Shown: positions 8,110-15,904 of the stretch, in pieces
How the letters are laid out: every line of letters begins with the position of its first letter
How positions within the stretch are numbered: position 1 is the stretch's first letter
Assembly: GCA_041401985.1 (NCBI GenBank)
Contig: JAWKTE010000002.1
Location: forward strand, 1-64,000
Length of the DNA stretch: 64,000 bases
Source of the DNA: JACKHA01 sp041401985
GTDB lineage: Bacteria > Planctomycetota > Phycisphaerae > Phycisphaerales > UBA1924
Direction of reading: 5' to 3'
Translations under genes and position numbers: made by a program
The notes under the pieces: generated by a model
Seen by the model: the letters and a program-made list of their open reading frames with translations, nothing else
Database searches by the model: none
Told to the model about the DNA's origin: nothing

Positions 8110-9798
8110 TCACCAGATAAACCGCATCCGCCCGAAGTCGATCATCGGCACCGGACGCTCCCGCTTCATCGCCGGGAAGTACACGAAGAACGCCTTGCCG
8201 ATCAGCAGGTCCCGCGGCACCACGCCCATCGTCGGGTCCAGTTCCGCCGCGACCCACGGGTCCGGCCGGTCCCAGAGCCGCGCATCGAGCGACTGGGCCG
8301 AGTTGTCGCCGCAGGTGAAGTACTGGTCCGGGCCGAGCAGGTTCGGCTGCTCCGGGTGCGTGCCCCGGGCCGGTTGGTTCTCCAGCGTGTGCGGGCCATC
8401 CGCGTCGCCCCGATAGAACGTCGACTGGTAGTACAGGTCGTGGTCCAGCCCCACACGCGTCATGGTCACGGCCCCACGGACCTCCCACCGCACCGTCGTC
8501 GGGCGATACAGGCCCACCACACCGAAGATGTTCCGGGACACGTGCGGGTCGTTGATCTGCGTCAGATTGAGCGCCGCCGGGATGTCGATGCTCGCCCGCC
8601 CGCCCCGGTACGCCTCCTCGGCCGCGAGCAAATCGTCGATCGACCGCCCCATCGCGTGCTCGATCCGCTCCGCCGGCGTCCAGTCGTACTCGGCGTACGC
8701 GACCCGCCGTCCGTCCACCACCAGCCCGACCGCCTGGTCCGCGTGCCAGAACTCCACGTCGGTGAAACGTTCCGTCGCCAGCGGCGCGGCGAGCGTTCCG
8801 GTCGCCATCGTCTCCCACTCGCCCGGTTCACGAGCGCCAAGCCCGTCCGCGGTCGGCACCGGACGCCGCCGGATCGTCACGCCCGCGCCCTCGATGTCCG
8901 CCCGGATCTCGAATCCGCACGTCGTGATGATCGGCGAGACCGCCACGCCAACGGCATCCGGACGCACGCCCGCCCGGATGCGCACGTCCGGCACAAGGAA
9001 CCGCAGCGGTTCCAACCCCGAACTCCGCACGTTGTACGCGCAGAAATCATCGATCGGACGCGCCGCATCGTTCCACCGGATCGTCGCCACGCCCGAACCA
9101 CGGCTCACGTACGTCGGCTCCGTGCCAACCTCGAACCCGCCCGTGCCGATCCACGGCGACACCCAGTTCGGCGCCAGCATCGGGCTCAGCGGCGAGTACT
9201 CGCTCGAGAAGATCGGGATCCACAGCGCCTGCTGCACCCGCTCCGGCTTGCGCGCGATCCGCCAGCCCGAAGCGTGCCAGTCCACCGGCGCTTCCAGCCC
9301 CGCCGGCGCCGTCCGCACGAACACGTCGCCGTGGATCAGCGCCACCTGCTCGCCCGGCAGCCCGATCAGACGCTTGATGTAGTTCTCGTCCGGGTTCGTC
9401 GGGTTCTTGAACACCACGCAGTCGAACCGGGCCGGGTCGTACAGGTACGGCAGGTACTTGAGCACGAAGATCCGGTCGCCGCCCATCAGCGGCTCATTGG
9501 GCCCGGCCGTGATGGCTACCTGCGTCATCGGATCCGGCACTTCGAACTCGCCCTGATTCGCCGGGGCCCCGCCCTGCCGCTCGACCCAGGGGGTCATCGA
9601 CCAGTTGTACCCGGACACGTCGCTGGTCAGGTTCACGTGCGCCCCCATCAGCGTCGGGGCCATGGACCCCGTCGGAATGAGGAACGCCTCGATCACGAAC
9701 CCGCGGAACACGAACGCCATCACGAAGGCGATGATCAGCTGGGTGATCGTCTCCTTGATGCTGGAACGGTGGTGCGGGGCCTGCTCGGTCTCGGGCAT
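8110..9798 (-). CDS. lepB: Signal peptidase I with a ~300-aa insertion
   Basis: Inner-membrane protease that removes signal peptides from exported proteins. One N-terminal transmembrane helix (about residues 20-40) precedes the catalytic Ser45 in IPTGSMAPTL. The general base is Lys142 in NYIKRLIGLPGE, and box E is GDNS at 497-500, followed by the usual C-terminus (LLIGKAFFVYFP). Bacterial LepB is normally 180-330 aa; this one is 562. The extra ~300 residues lie between the Lys motif and box E (roughly 175-485) and look like an extracytoplasmic beta-rich domain (for example FTDVEFWHADQAVGLVVDG). The ATG at 9798 directly precedes the hydrophobic helix. Planctomycetes often have enlarged LepB proteins, but the role of the insert is unknown. 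Confidence 0.9.
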   Translation of the reverse strand: MPETEQAPHHRSSIKETITQLIIAFVMAFVFRGFVIEAFLIPTGSMAPTLMGAHVNLTSDVSGYNWSMTPWVERQGGAPANQGEFEVPDPMTQVAITAGPNEPLMGGDRIFVLKYLPYLYDPARFDCVVFKNPTNPDENYIKRLIGLPGEQVALIHGDVFVRTAPAGLEAPVDWHASGWRIARKPERVQQALWIPIFSSEYSPLSPMLAPNWVSPWIGTGGFEVGTEPTYVSRGSGVATIRWNDAARPIDDFCAYNVRSSGLEPLRFLVPDVRIRAGVRPDAVGVAVSPIITTCGFEIRADIEGAGVTIRRRPVPTADGLGAREPGEWETMATGTLAAPLATERFTDVEFWHADQAVGLVVDGRRVAYAEYDWTPAERIEHAMGRSIDDLLAAEEAYRGGRASIDIPAALNLTQINDPHVSRNIFGVVGLYRPTTVRWEVRGAVTMTRVGLDHDLYYQSTFYRGDADGPHTLENQPARGTHPEQPNLLGPDQYFTCGDNSAQSLDARLWDRPDPWVAAELDPTMGVVPRDLLIGKAFFVYFPAMKRERPVPMIDFGRMRFIW

Positions 9799-9998
9799 GG
9801 GCCAAGGGTAGCGGCGGGCCGCCCCCGTGTCGGCCCGGTCGGGACCGTGGAATACCGAGGCGTGCTCGTCCGTTCGCGCGACTCCAGCCCGCCATCCCGG
9901 CGCCCCCGCTGGCAAGCCGGTGAAAGCCCGCATTCCCGGCCTCAGCCCATTCCCGCCATACCCTTGCCTTCCAACCAGACCCCCGTGGAGGAACCCAG

Positions 9999-10973
9999 AT
10001 GAAGCCGTTCACGATGCTGCTGTGCTGCGCCGCCCCCTGCCTCGCCCTGCTGGCCGGAGCCGCCGCGACCGCAACCCCCCAGACCCAGGCCAAAGCCCAG
10101 TCCCAGCCCGCCGCCCGCGACACCGCCCCCCCGATCGTCAACGCCAACTGCCCCGTCGCGGGCAGCCCCATCGACGGCACCACCTTCGTCGAGTTCGAGG
10201 GCGTCCGCGTCGGCTTCTGCTGCCCCGGCTGCGACAGCCGCTTCGAGGGCTGGGACGCCCAGCGCAAGCGTGCCTTCATCGCCGAGGCCCGCGCCGCCCA
10301 GCCCCACGACGACCACCACGAGGATCATGGCGACCACGCCGCTGGCGATGACGAGCACATGCCCCTGGTCTTCGCCTTCTACCTCCCCGACTGCCCCCTG
10401 ATGGGCCGCGAGATCGACCCGGAACGCGCCGTCGTCAAGGAGTTCGAGGGCCGCGAGATCCGTCTCTGCTGCACCCGCTGCGAGCGCCGCTTCGACAGCG
10501 ACCCCGCCGCGGCGTTCGAGAAGGTCGACGAACTCATGATCGCCGACCAGTTGCCCCTCTACCCGATCACCGACTGCCTGGTCATGGAAGGCCACGAACT
10601 CGGCGATGACGCGATCAACATGGTCTACAAGAACCGCCTCGTCCGCCTGTGCTGCGAGGGCTGCGTCGCCGACTTCGAGGCCGACCCCGAGGCCTACCTG
10701 CACCGCCTCGACCAGGCCGCCGCCGAGGCCCAGCGCGAGACCTACCCGCTGGCCGAGTGCGTCGTGGCCGGGCACGAGATCGCCGACGGCGAGGAGCCGA
10801 CCGAACTCATCGTCGCCGGGCGCCTCGTCCGCCTCTGCTGCCCGGACTGCATGGGCGAACTGCTCCGCAACCCCGCCCAGTACATCGCCATGATCGACGA
10901 GGCCCGCGCCGCCCAGGCCGAGGCCGCCGAGCACGCCGGCGACGGCGCCGCCCCGGCCACCCGCGGCCGCTGA
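9999..10973 (+). CDS. Secreted protein with four CCxxC (TRASH/YHS-like) metal-binding modules
   Basis: 324 aa with a signal peptide (MKPFTMLLCCAAPCLALLAG). Four related modules follow at about residues 45-95, 122-172, 183-233 and 247-297. Each has an early Cys (NCPV, DCPL, DCLV, ECVV) and a later CC-x2-C (FCCPGC, LCCTRC, LCCEGC, LCCPDC), the pattern of TRASH/YHS heavy-metal-binding domains. A His/Asp-rich linker (DDHHEDHGDH) joins modules 1 and 2. A good Shine-Dalgarno (GGAGGAA) precedes the ATG. It converges on a TerC gene that has a manganese riboswitch, which fits a role in periplasmic metal handling. The metal is unknown. Confidence 0.8.
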   Translation: MKPFTMLLCCAAPCLALLAGAAATATPQTQAKAQSQPAARDTAPPIVNANCPVAGSPIDGTTFVEFEGVRVGFCCPGCDSRFEGWDAQRKRAFIAEARAAQPHDDHHEDHGDHAAGDDEHMPLVFAFYLPDCPLMGREIDPERAVVKEFEGREIRLCCTRCERRFDSDPAAAFEKVDELMIADQLPLYPITDCLVMEGHELGDDAINMVYKNRLVRLCCEGCVADFEADPEAYLHRLDQAAAEAQRETYPLAECVVAGHEIADGEEPTELIVAGRLVRLCCPDCMGELLRNPAQYIAMIDEARAAQAEAAEHAGDGAAPATRGR

Positions 10974-11014
10974 TCGGCCCCACCGTCGAGCCAGCACTCC
11001 GCTGAAGCAAGCGC

Positions 11015-11047
11015 AACGCCGACCGGGACCCGCTCCCGGTCGGCGTT
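11015..11047. terminator. Bidirectional intrinsic terminator
   Basis: AACGCCGACCGGGA and its exact reverse complement form a 14-bp stem with a 5-base loop (CCCGC), followed by TCTCATTCG. It sits between the convergent CCxxC-protein and terC genes and should stop both. Confidence 0.85.
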
Positions 11048-11049
11048 TC

Positions 11050-12243
11050 TCATTCGTTCGCCGAACCGTCGCCCTTCGAAGGCTCGCGCCCGGGCAGTTC
11101 CGGCGCCGTCGGGAAGTCCTGCTGCCGCGGCTTCGGGTGCGGGGCCAGCAGCGACGCCACGATCCCCGTCGCCAGGATCCCCACCACGATGCCCAGCGCC
11201 GCCTCGCTCGGGATCTTCAGCGGGGTGTGGATCAGGCACATCTTCACCCCGATGAACATCAGCACCACGATCAGCGCGGGCTTCAGGAACCGGAACGTGT
11301 GCAGCATCGCCGACAGGCACGAGTACAGCGACCGCAGCCCCAGGATCGCCATGATGTTGCTCGTGAACACGATGAACGGGTCCGCCGTGATCGCGAAGAT
11401 CGCCGGGATCGAGTCCACCGCGAAGATCAGGTCCGTGAACTCGATCGCGATCAGCGCCACCAGCAGCGGCGTGGCGTGGCGCTTCCCGTCGATCCGCACC
11501 AGGAACCGCTGCCCGTCGAACTGCTTTGTGATCGGGAAGAACTTCCCCAGGATCCGCGCGATCGGCCCCAGCGAGGGCTCGTCGTGGTCCTCCTTCGTGA
11601 ACGCCATCCTGATCGCCGTGAAGATCAGGATCGCGCCGAAGACGTAGATGATCCAGTCGAACCGCGCGATCAGCGCGACGCCCAGCGCGATCATCAGCCC
11701 GCGCATGACGATCGCCCCGAGGATGCCCCAGAACAGCACCCGGTGCTGGTTCTCCTTCGGAACCTTCAGCGAGCCGAAGATCACCGCCATCACGAACAGG
11801 TTGTCCATCGACAGCGACAGTTCGATCACATACCCCGTGAAGTACTCGCCCATCGCCGCCAGGCCCGAGACCGTCTTGGTCTCGCCGGCCGCGCCCATCA
11901 CCGGCACGTTCAGCCCCAGCCCGAACCAGTGCTTCTCATACGCGAAGTACAGCGGCACCGTGAACAGCAGCGCGAACGTGACCCACACCGCCGACCACCC
12001 CAGCGCCTCCTTCAGGCGCACCGCGTGGGCCTTGCGATGGAACACGAACAGGTCAAGGCACAGCAGCCCGATGACCACCACCACGAACACGCCGTAGAGC
12101 AGCGTCTGGCCGCCCGCGTCGCCGACCGCCTCCGCAATCGGCTCGCCCAGCGCCTCGCCGCCCGCCCCGCCCGGCACCGCGCCGCCGGCGGTGGCCAGCA
12201 GGTTGAACAGCAAACCGGGGAGCGGCATTCCAAGCAGCAGCAT
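11050..12243 (-). CDS. TerC-family membrane protein (Alx/MntY-like metal exporter)
   Basis: 397-aa polytopic protein of the TerC family. Conserved acidic membrane motifs are present: SLSMDNLFVMAVIF in the first half and AIEFTDLIFAVDSIPAIFA in the second, which are the metal-site helices of the family. Members such as E. coli Alx take part in manganese export or in loading manganese into exported enzymes. The leader carries a yybP-ykoY riboswitch, so expression is probably induced by Mn2+. The frame opens at a GTG 15 bases earlier, but GGAGG just before the ATG at 12243 favours this start. The C-terminal tail is hydrophilic. Confidence 0.92.
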   Translation of the reverse strand: MLLLGMPLPGLLFNLLATAGGAVPGGAGGEALGEPIAEAVGDAGGQTLLYGVFVVVVIGLLCLDLFVFHRKAHAVRLKEALGWSAVWVTFALLFTVPLYFAYEKHWFGLGLNVPVMGAAGETKTVSGLAAMGEYFTGYVIELSLSMDNLFVMAVIFGSLKVPKENQHRVLFWGILGAIVMRGLMIALGVALIARFDWIIYVFGAILIFTAIRMAFTKEDHDEPSLGPIARILGKFFPITKQFDGQRFLVRIDGKRHATPLLVALIAIEFTDLIFAVDSIPAIFAITADPFIVFTSNIMAILGLRSLYSCLSAMLHTFRFLKPALIVVLMFIGVKMCLIHTPLKIPSEAALGIVVGILATGIVASLLAPHPKPRQQDFPTAPELPGREPSKGDGSANE

Positions 12244-12289
12244 CTGGCCTCCGCGCACAAAACCGACACCGCCGGGGGCCCACGCCCCC

Positions 12290-12402
12290 GGCCGGTTGGT
12301 CTTGCCGTCTGCGTCCGAGGCAGTCAGGTGCCGGGCCCGGGCGACGCCCGAGGTCGTGTTGACGACACCTGGTCCCGCTCCAGCGGGCGGCTACTCCCCA
12401 AC
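12290..12402 (-). promoter_or_regulatory. yybP-ykoY manganese riboswitch upstream of terC
   Basis: Read on the minus strand, the leader has the three conserved blocks of this riboswitch class in order: GGGGAGTAG (12399-12391), a GTCGTCAACACGAC hairpin-like element (12366-12353) and GGCAAGACC (12306-12298). The blocks are separated by GC-rich helices. It is followed before the start codon by CCGGGGGC-GTGG-GCCCCCGG, a strong hairpin with TTTT about ten bases later; that could act as the expression platform by terminating transcription or hiding the GGAGG site. The class senses Mn2+ and commonly controls TerC/Alx and Mn exporters, which matches the downstream gene exactly. The 5' boundary is approximate. 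Confidence 0.88.
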
Positions 12403-12519
12403 AGGAAACCATGATGGTTGGCCGTTGGACCCAAGGAGTCCATGACCGGACCGCGTGGTTCCTCAAGGGGGCGGCGCTCCGCCATGGCCACGCCGCCGGA
12501 TTCGACCGAAGGAGGACCC

Positions 12520-13335
12520 GTGGAGCCGATGCTCTCGCCCGACGGCACCATTCGCGTCGACCTTCTCGAGTTCGAGATGCGGATGTCCCACTGGGTCGCA
12601 AACCCGGTGGTCACCCATGTGCCGACCGGCGACGTGCTGCTCGACCTGGACCAGACGATGTGGGACGCTTCCGTCGGCTTCGAGCCGGACGGCCGGCTCC
12701 GCCTCGAACTCCGCGAGTATCCGGGGGCGTCGCCGGGTTTCACCGCCGTGTTCGACTTCGACATCCTGGCGGCCGACATCACGCCGGACGCTGGCCCGAA
12801 GGATGCCGCGACGCAGAAGCGGACGGTGACGATCGAGAATCTCTGGGCAACGCTCGTTCCGCACAAGGCGGTGCCTCGCGCACTGCGACGCCGTCGGCAG
12901 GCTCTCGACGCCGAACCCTCGGCCCGGACCCCAGCACGCCAAGGCCGCGACGCGCCCTCGGCGCAGCCCTCGGAGACCGAGCAACCCGGGCGTGCCGGAG
13001 ACACCGTGCCGCACCCGCCGACGGAGCCGCGATCCGAAGCCGCTTCCGCGCCGGGGCTCGCGCACGCGGAAAACCCGACCGGCCAGTCTCGCGGCGTCGC
13101 GCTCACCCGTGGCGTCCGTTCTCAGCGCATCGCCGGCCTGCTGCTGACCCTCGGCCCGGTCGTGCTCGCCTGCGGCGCCCTCTGGGGCCTCGCCTGGTTC
13201 ATCGCGGCCCGCACGCCGATCGCCGCACTCCCCGCCTGGCTTGCCTGGGGACTCGCGACACCGCTTGCGGCGCTGCTGGTGCTCGGCGTGCCGTTGGCGC
13301 TGCTTCTCTGGATGTTCCGGAACGACCGCGGCTAG
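12520..13335 (+). CDS. Putative membrane protein, unknown
   Basis: 271 aa from a GTG preceded by AAGGAGG. Upstream ATGs at 12484 and 12418 are in frame, but they would run into the riboswitch promoter region of the divergent terC. The N-terminal ~120 residues form a soluble beta-rich domain (LSPDGTIRVDLLEFEMRMSH, GDVLLDLDQTMWDASVGF). A Pro/Ala/Arg-rich linker follows, then two transmembrane helices at the C-terminus (LLLTLGPVVLACGALWGLAW and LAALLVLGVPLALLLWMF). I do not recognise a family. Base composition is like its neighbours. Confidence 0.7.
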   Translation: MEPMLSPDGTIRVDLLEFEMRMSHWVANPVVTHVPTGDVLLDLDQTMWDASVGFEPDGRLRLELREYPGASPGFTAVFDFDILAADITPDAGPKDAATQKRTVTIENLWATLVPHKAVPRALRRRRQALDAEPSARTPARQGRDAPSAQPSETEQPGRAGDTVPHPPTEPRSEAASAPGLAHAENPTGQSRGVALTRGVRSQRIAGLLLTLGPVVLACGALWGLAWFIAARTPIAALPAWLAWGLATPLAALLVLGVPLALLLWMFRNDRG

Positions 13336-13408
13336 CCCGACGAGCCTCTACAATCGGCACGGCGTGCCCGCACGGGTCCCAGAGGCCCAACGACGAAGGA
13401 GCCACACG

Positions 13409-13825
13409 ATGCCCAGTCTTCCGCGAACCGTGTCGCACCCCCGCGGCGGCGTGCCCATCGGCGGCCTGGCCATCCTGCTGGTCATCGTCATCATCGCCGT
13501 CGCCATCACCATGAACGCCGGCAACGGCAAGTCCTACGTCGAGAACGCCGCCGAGGCCCGGCGGACCGGCCAGCGCCTCGACGTCTCCCTCGACACCCGC
13601 TCCATCGCCCAGCTGGTCACGGCGTTCCAACTCCAGAACGACCGCTACCCCGCCACCTTCGAGGACATGGACACCCGCGCACCCCTGGACCCCTGGGGCC
13701 AGCCGCTCTCGTTCACCATCGATCAATCAACGAGCCCGGCCACCCTCGTCGTCAAGAGCATCGGCCAGGATGGCCAGGCCGGCACCGAGGACGACATCGA
13801 GCAGCGCGAACGCCTCTCAGTGTGA
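13409..13825 (+). CDS. T2SSG (pseudopilin C-terminal) domain protein
   Basis: 138 aa, starting at an ATG preceded by GAAGGAG. An N-terminal hydrophobic helix (IGGLAILLVIVIIAVAITM) leads into a domain with the major-pseudopilin GspG pattern: LVTAFQLQNDRYP, then LDPWGQPLSF and SIGQDGQAGTEDDIEQ, the calcium-site-like C-terminus. The canonical prepilin cleavage motif (GFTLIE) is missing; instead RGGVPIGGLAILL precedes the helix. It may therefore be a membrane-anchored relative rather than a processed pilin. It is probably an envelope protein. Confidence 0.75.
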   Translation: MPSLPRTVSHPRGGVPIGGLAILLVIVIIAVAITMNAGNGKSYVENAAEARRTGQRLDVSLDTRSIAQLVTAFQLQNDRYPATFEDMDTRAPLDPWGQPLSFTIDQSTSPATLVVKSIGQDGQAGTEDDIEQRERLSV

Positions 13826-13855
13826 GAATCGTCGGGCTCCTGCGTCACGATCCGA

Positions 13856-13994
13856 GGGACTCACCGCTGAGACGCAGAGGACGCTGAGGAAGGCAAAGGC
13901 CAGGGACCGGGTGACTTCGGACCTCTCGGCTTCGCTCCTATCTCTCTTCCAAACTGGCTCCCTCTGCGCCCTCTGCGACTCTGCGGTGAGTCCC
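13856..13994. repeat. ORF-less inverted-arm element (139 bp)
   Basis: Two 37-base arms in inverted orientation flank a 65-base spacer. Left arm (13856-13892) begins GGGACTCACCGCTGAGACGC; the right arm (13958-13994) read in reverse begins GGGACTCACCGCAGAGTCGC. They match at about 31 of 37 positions. Inside each arm the unit CGCNGAGGN repeats with a 9-base period. The spacer holds no ORF. It lies between the T2SSG gene and a dockerin gene, within a 295-base gap. It is built like the arms around the four-helix-bundle and GxxExxY genes, without cargo. Confidence 0.8.
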
Positions 13995-14120
13995 GTCTTC
14001 GATTCATCCCCGACAATCTGGCGACTTTCGCGTGAGTGGGCAAGCCAACCTCTCGCTTCGGTCCTGTCACGTCACGGACAGACCCAAGCACGCGGGGCCA
14101 ACCCGCAAAGGAGGTTCGCC

Positions 14121-15410
14121 ATGAACCCGTTCCGCACGACGCCGCTCGCCCTGCCCGCCCTGTGCCTGCCCATCCTCGCCCTCGCCGGCGTTGCCGCGGC
14201 CCAGCCGATGCTCCCCGCCAACGACCGCTACCACGTGTCCCACACCTTCGACTACGGCCCCGGCACCCCCGGCGTCCTGCCCGACGTCACCTTCTTCTCC
14301 TTCGCACACGCCTGGGTCGAGGACTCGTTCTGGCGCGGCGCCAACTACTGGGACCCCACCCAGAATCCCGGATTCGACGAATACGGCACGGACTTCCTCG
14401 GCGCCGGCGGCATCGCCCAGAACTCCGGCGGCGTGTTCTGCCGCTACATCTCCCAGGCCGTGCCCACCGCCGGCCTCGTCGGCTCCTGGTGCGCCACGGT
14501 CATCTCTCCCAACGTCAACGCCTCCGCCAACGCGTGCGTGGAGGCCGACATCGACCCCTATGGCCCCGGCACCCGCGTCCGAGGTTCCTTCGGCTCCTTC
14601 GGCAACGCCCAGGCCGCCCCTCCCGCGTTCGCCCGCTGCTACGCCTTCAGCACCTCGGGCGTCCGCGTCCGCATCCCCACCACGAACCCGCAGGGCCAGA
14701 TCATCTGGACCACCAACATCGACATCGTCGGCGGCAGCGCTGGCGCATCGTCCACGCGCCGCGACCCCCTCGTGCTCGAAGCCACCGACGCCTCCGGCAT
14801 CACCGGGACGTCCGTGCTCTTCGATGTCGAACTCACCACCGAGAACGCCGTCGCCGCCTCCTGGAACTCCGGCAACCTCCACATCGACGCGCCCAAGGCC
14901 CGCTTCTTCCTCGAGATCCCCCAGGGCGCCGCGACCAACCCCGGCACCATGCTCATCGAGGTCGATGGCGGGGCGGTCATGAACGCCGCCGCGACCGGGC
15001 GGTTCGCGAACTACGCCCTGCCCCCGATCGGCACCGCGGTCCCCTTCGACCTGCCCGTGCCCACCGACACCATCATCGACTTCGACGCTCGCACTGTGGT
15101 GCCGCGTCCCATCGCCCTGGCGATGACCATGGACGGCGCGGGCGAGGGCCGCGCCAGCATCACCGGCGCCTGCCCCGCCGACCTGACCACCACCGCCGTT
15201 GCCGGTGCCCCCGGCTACGGCGAGCCCGACGGCGTGCTCAACAACGAGGACTTCTTCTACTACCTCGCCCAGTTCGCCGAGCACAACCTCGAAGTCGCCG
15301 ACCTGACCACCACCGCCGTCCCCGGCGCCCCAGGCTTCGGCGTGCCCGACGGCATCCTGACCAACGAGGACTTCTTCTACTACCTCATCCTGTTCGCCCA
15401 AGGCTGCTGA
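14121..15410 (+). CDS. Secreted protein with two GC-type dockerin modules
   Basis: 429 aa, ATG preceded by AAAGGAGG. The signal peptide (LCLPILALAGVAAAQ) is followed by a ~330-aa passenger of unknown function with beta-rich, Gly/Asn-rich sequence. Two tandem modules end the protein, each of the form DLTTTAVxGAPGxGxPDG-xLxNEDFFYYL; the last ends LFAQGC at the stop codon. This module is the GC-type dockerin of Phycisphaerales, thought to anchor or sort exported proteins, with Cys as the final residue. The same module ends the proteins at 20924 and 58117. A strong terminator follows 80 bases downstream. The open frame continues upstream of the ATG, but without a signal peptide. Confidence 0.85.
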   Translation: MNPFRTTPLALPALCLPILALAGVAAAQPMLPANDRYHVSHTFDYGPGTPGVLPDVTFFSFAHAWVEDSFWRGANYWDPTQNPGFDEYGTDFLGAGGIAQNSGGVFCRYISQAVPTAGLVGSWCATVISPNVNASANACVEADIDPYGPGTRVRGSFGSFGNAQAAPPAFARCYAFSTSGVRVRIPTTNPQGQIIWTTNIDIVGGSAGASSTRRDPLVLEATDASGITGTSVLFDVELTTENAVAASWNSGNLHIDAPKARFFLEIPQGAATNPGTMLIEVDGGAVMNAAATGRFANYALPPIGTAVPFDLPVPTDTIIDFDARTVVPRPIALAMTMDGAGEGRASITGACPADLTTTAVAGAPGYGEPDGVLNNEDFFYYLAQFAEHNLEVADLTTTAVPGAPGFGVPDGILTNEDFFYYLILFAQGC

Positions 15411-15489
15411 GCCGATCGCCCCGAGGGACGCATCCAAGACCGGATCCCAACAACCGGGCCCACGCCCCAAGCAGCCCGGGCCCGTGACG

Positions 15490-15525
15490 CCGGGGCGGCC
15501 TCGAAGGAGGGGCCGTCCCGGTTTT
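15490..15525 (+). terminator. Intrinsic terminator after dockerin gene
   Basis: CCGGGGCGGCCTC pairs with GAGGGGCCGTCCCGG through about 13 pairs (one G-U), closed by a GAAG loop, and is followed by TTTTGCC. Orientation and T-run fit termination of the upstream secreted-protein gene. Confidence 0.75.
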
Positions 15526-15556
15526 GCCTCCCGATCCGACCACCCCCATTCTCCAT

Positions 15557-15694
15557 CGCGAGCCGGGGCGTCCCCGCCCCGGTTTCTGCGGGCCACCTCT
15601 CCGCAGAACGCCTCCTCAAGGACCCTCCAGCCAGAACCGGGGCGGGGACGCCCCGGCTCGCGCGACGTGGGGCGGGGACGCCCCGGCTCGCGCG
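15557..15694. repeat. GC-rich inverted repeat with a third copy
   Basis: CGCGAGCCGGGGCGTCCCCG... (15557-15588) is repeated inverted at 15632-15663, with 31 of 32 bases pairing, and its GGGGCGGGGACGCCCC core appears a third time at 15669-15694. Each copy is itself palindromic. The 494-base gap 15411-15904 holds this repeat, the terminator and the leader of the next gene; I see no gene in it. Confidence 0.75.
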
Positions 15695-15904
15695 CCACAG
15701 GCAGATGGCCCGCCCGATCAACTCCCGACGCATCGGGCAGCAACCGGAGGCGGTACAACCCGAATGAACGACTGGCCCCGGGCGTTCGAGCCGATGGGCA
15801 ACCTGATCGTCTCCCCGGGTGCCGGCCCACCCAAGAATGGGCCGATGGCTCGCGTGAATCGGGCCGCGCACCGCGTCAAGAAGGCCGCTGGGAAGGAACT
15901 CCAC

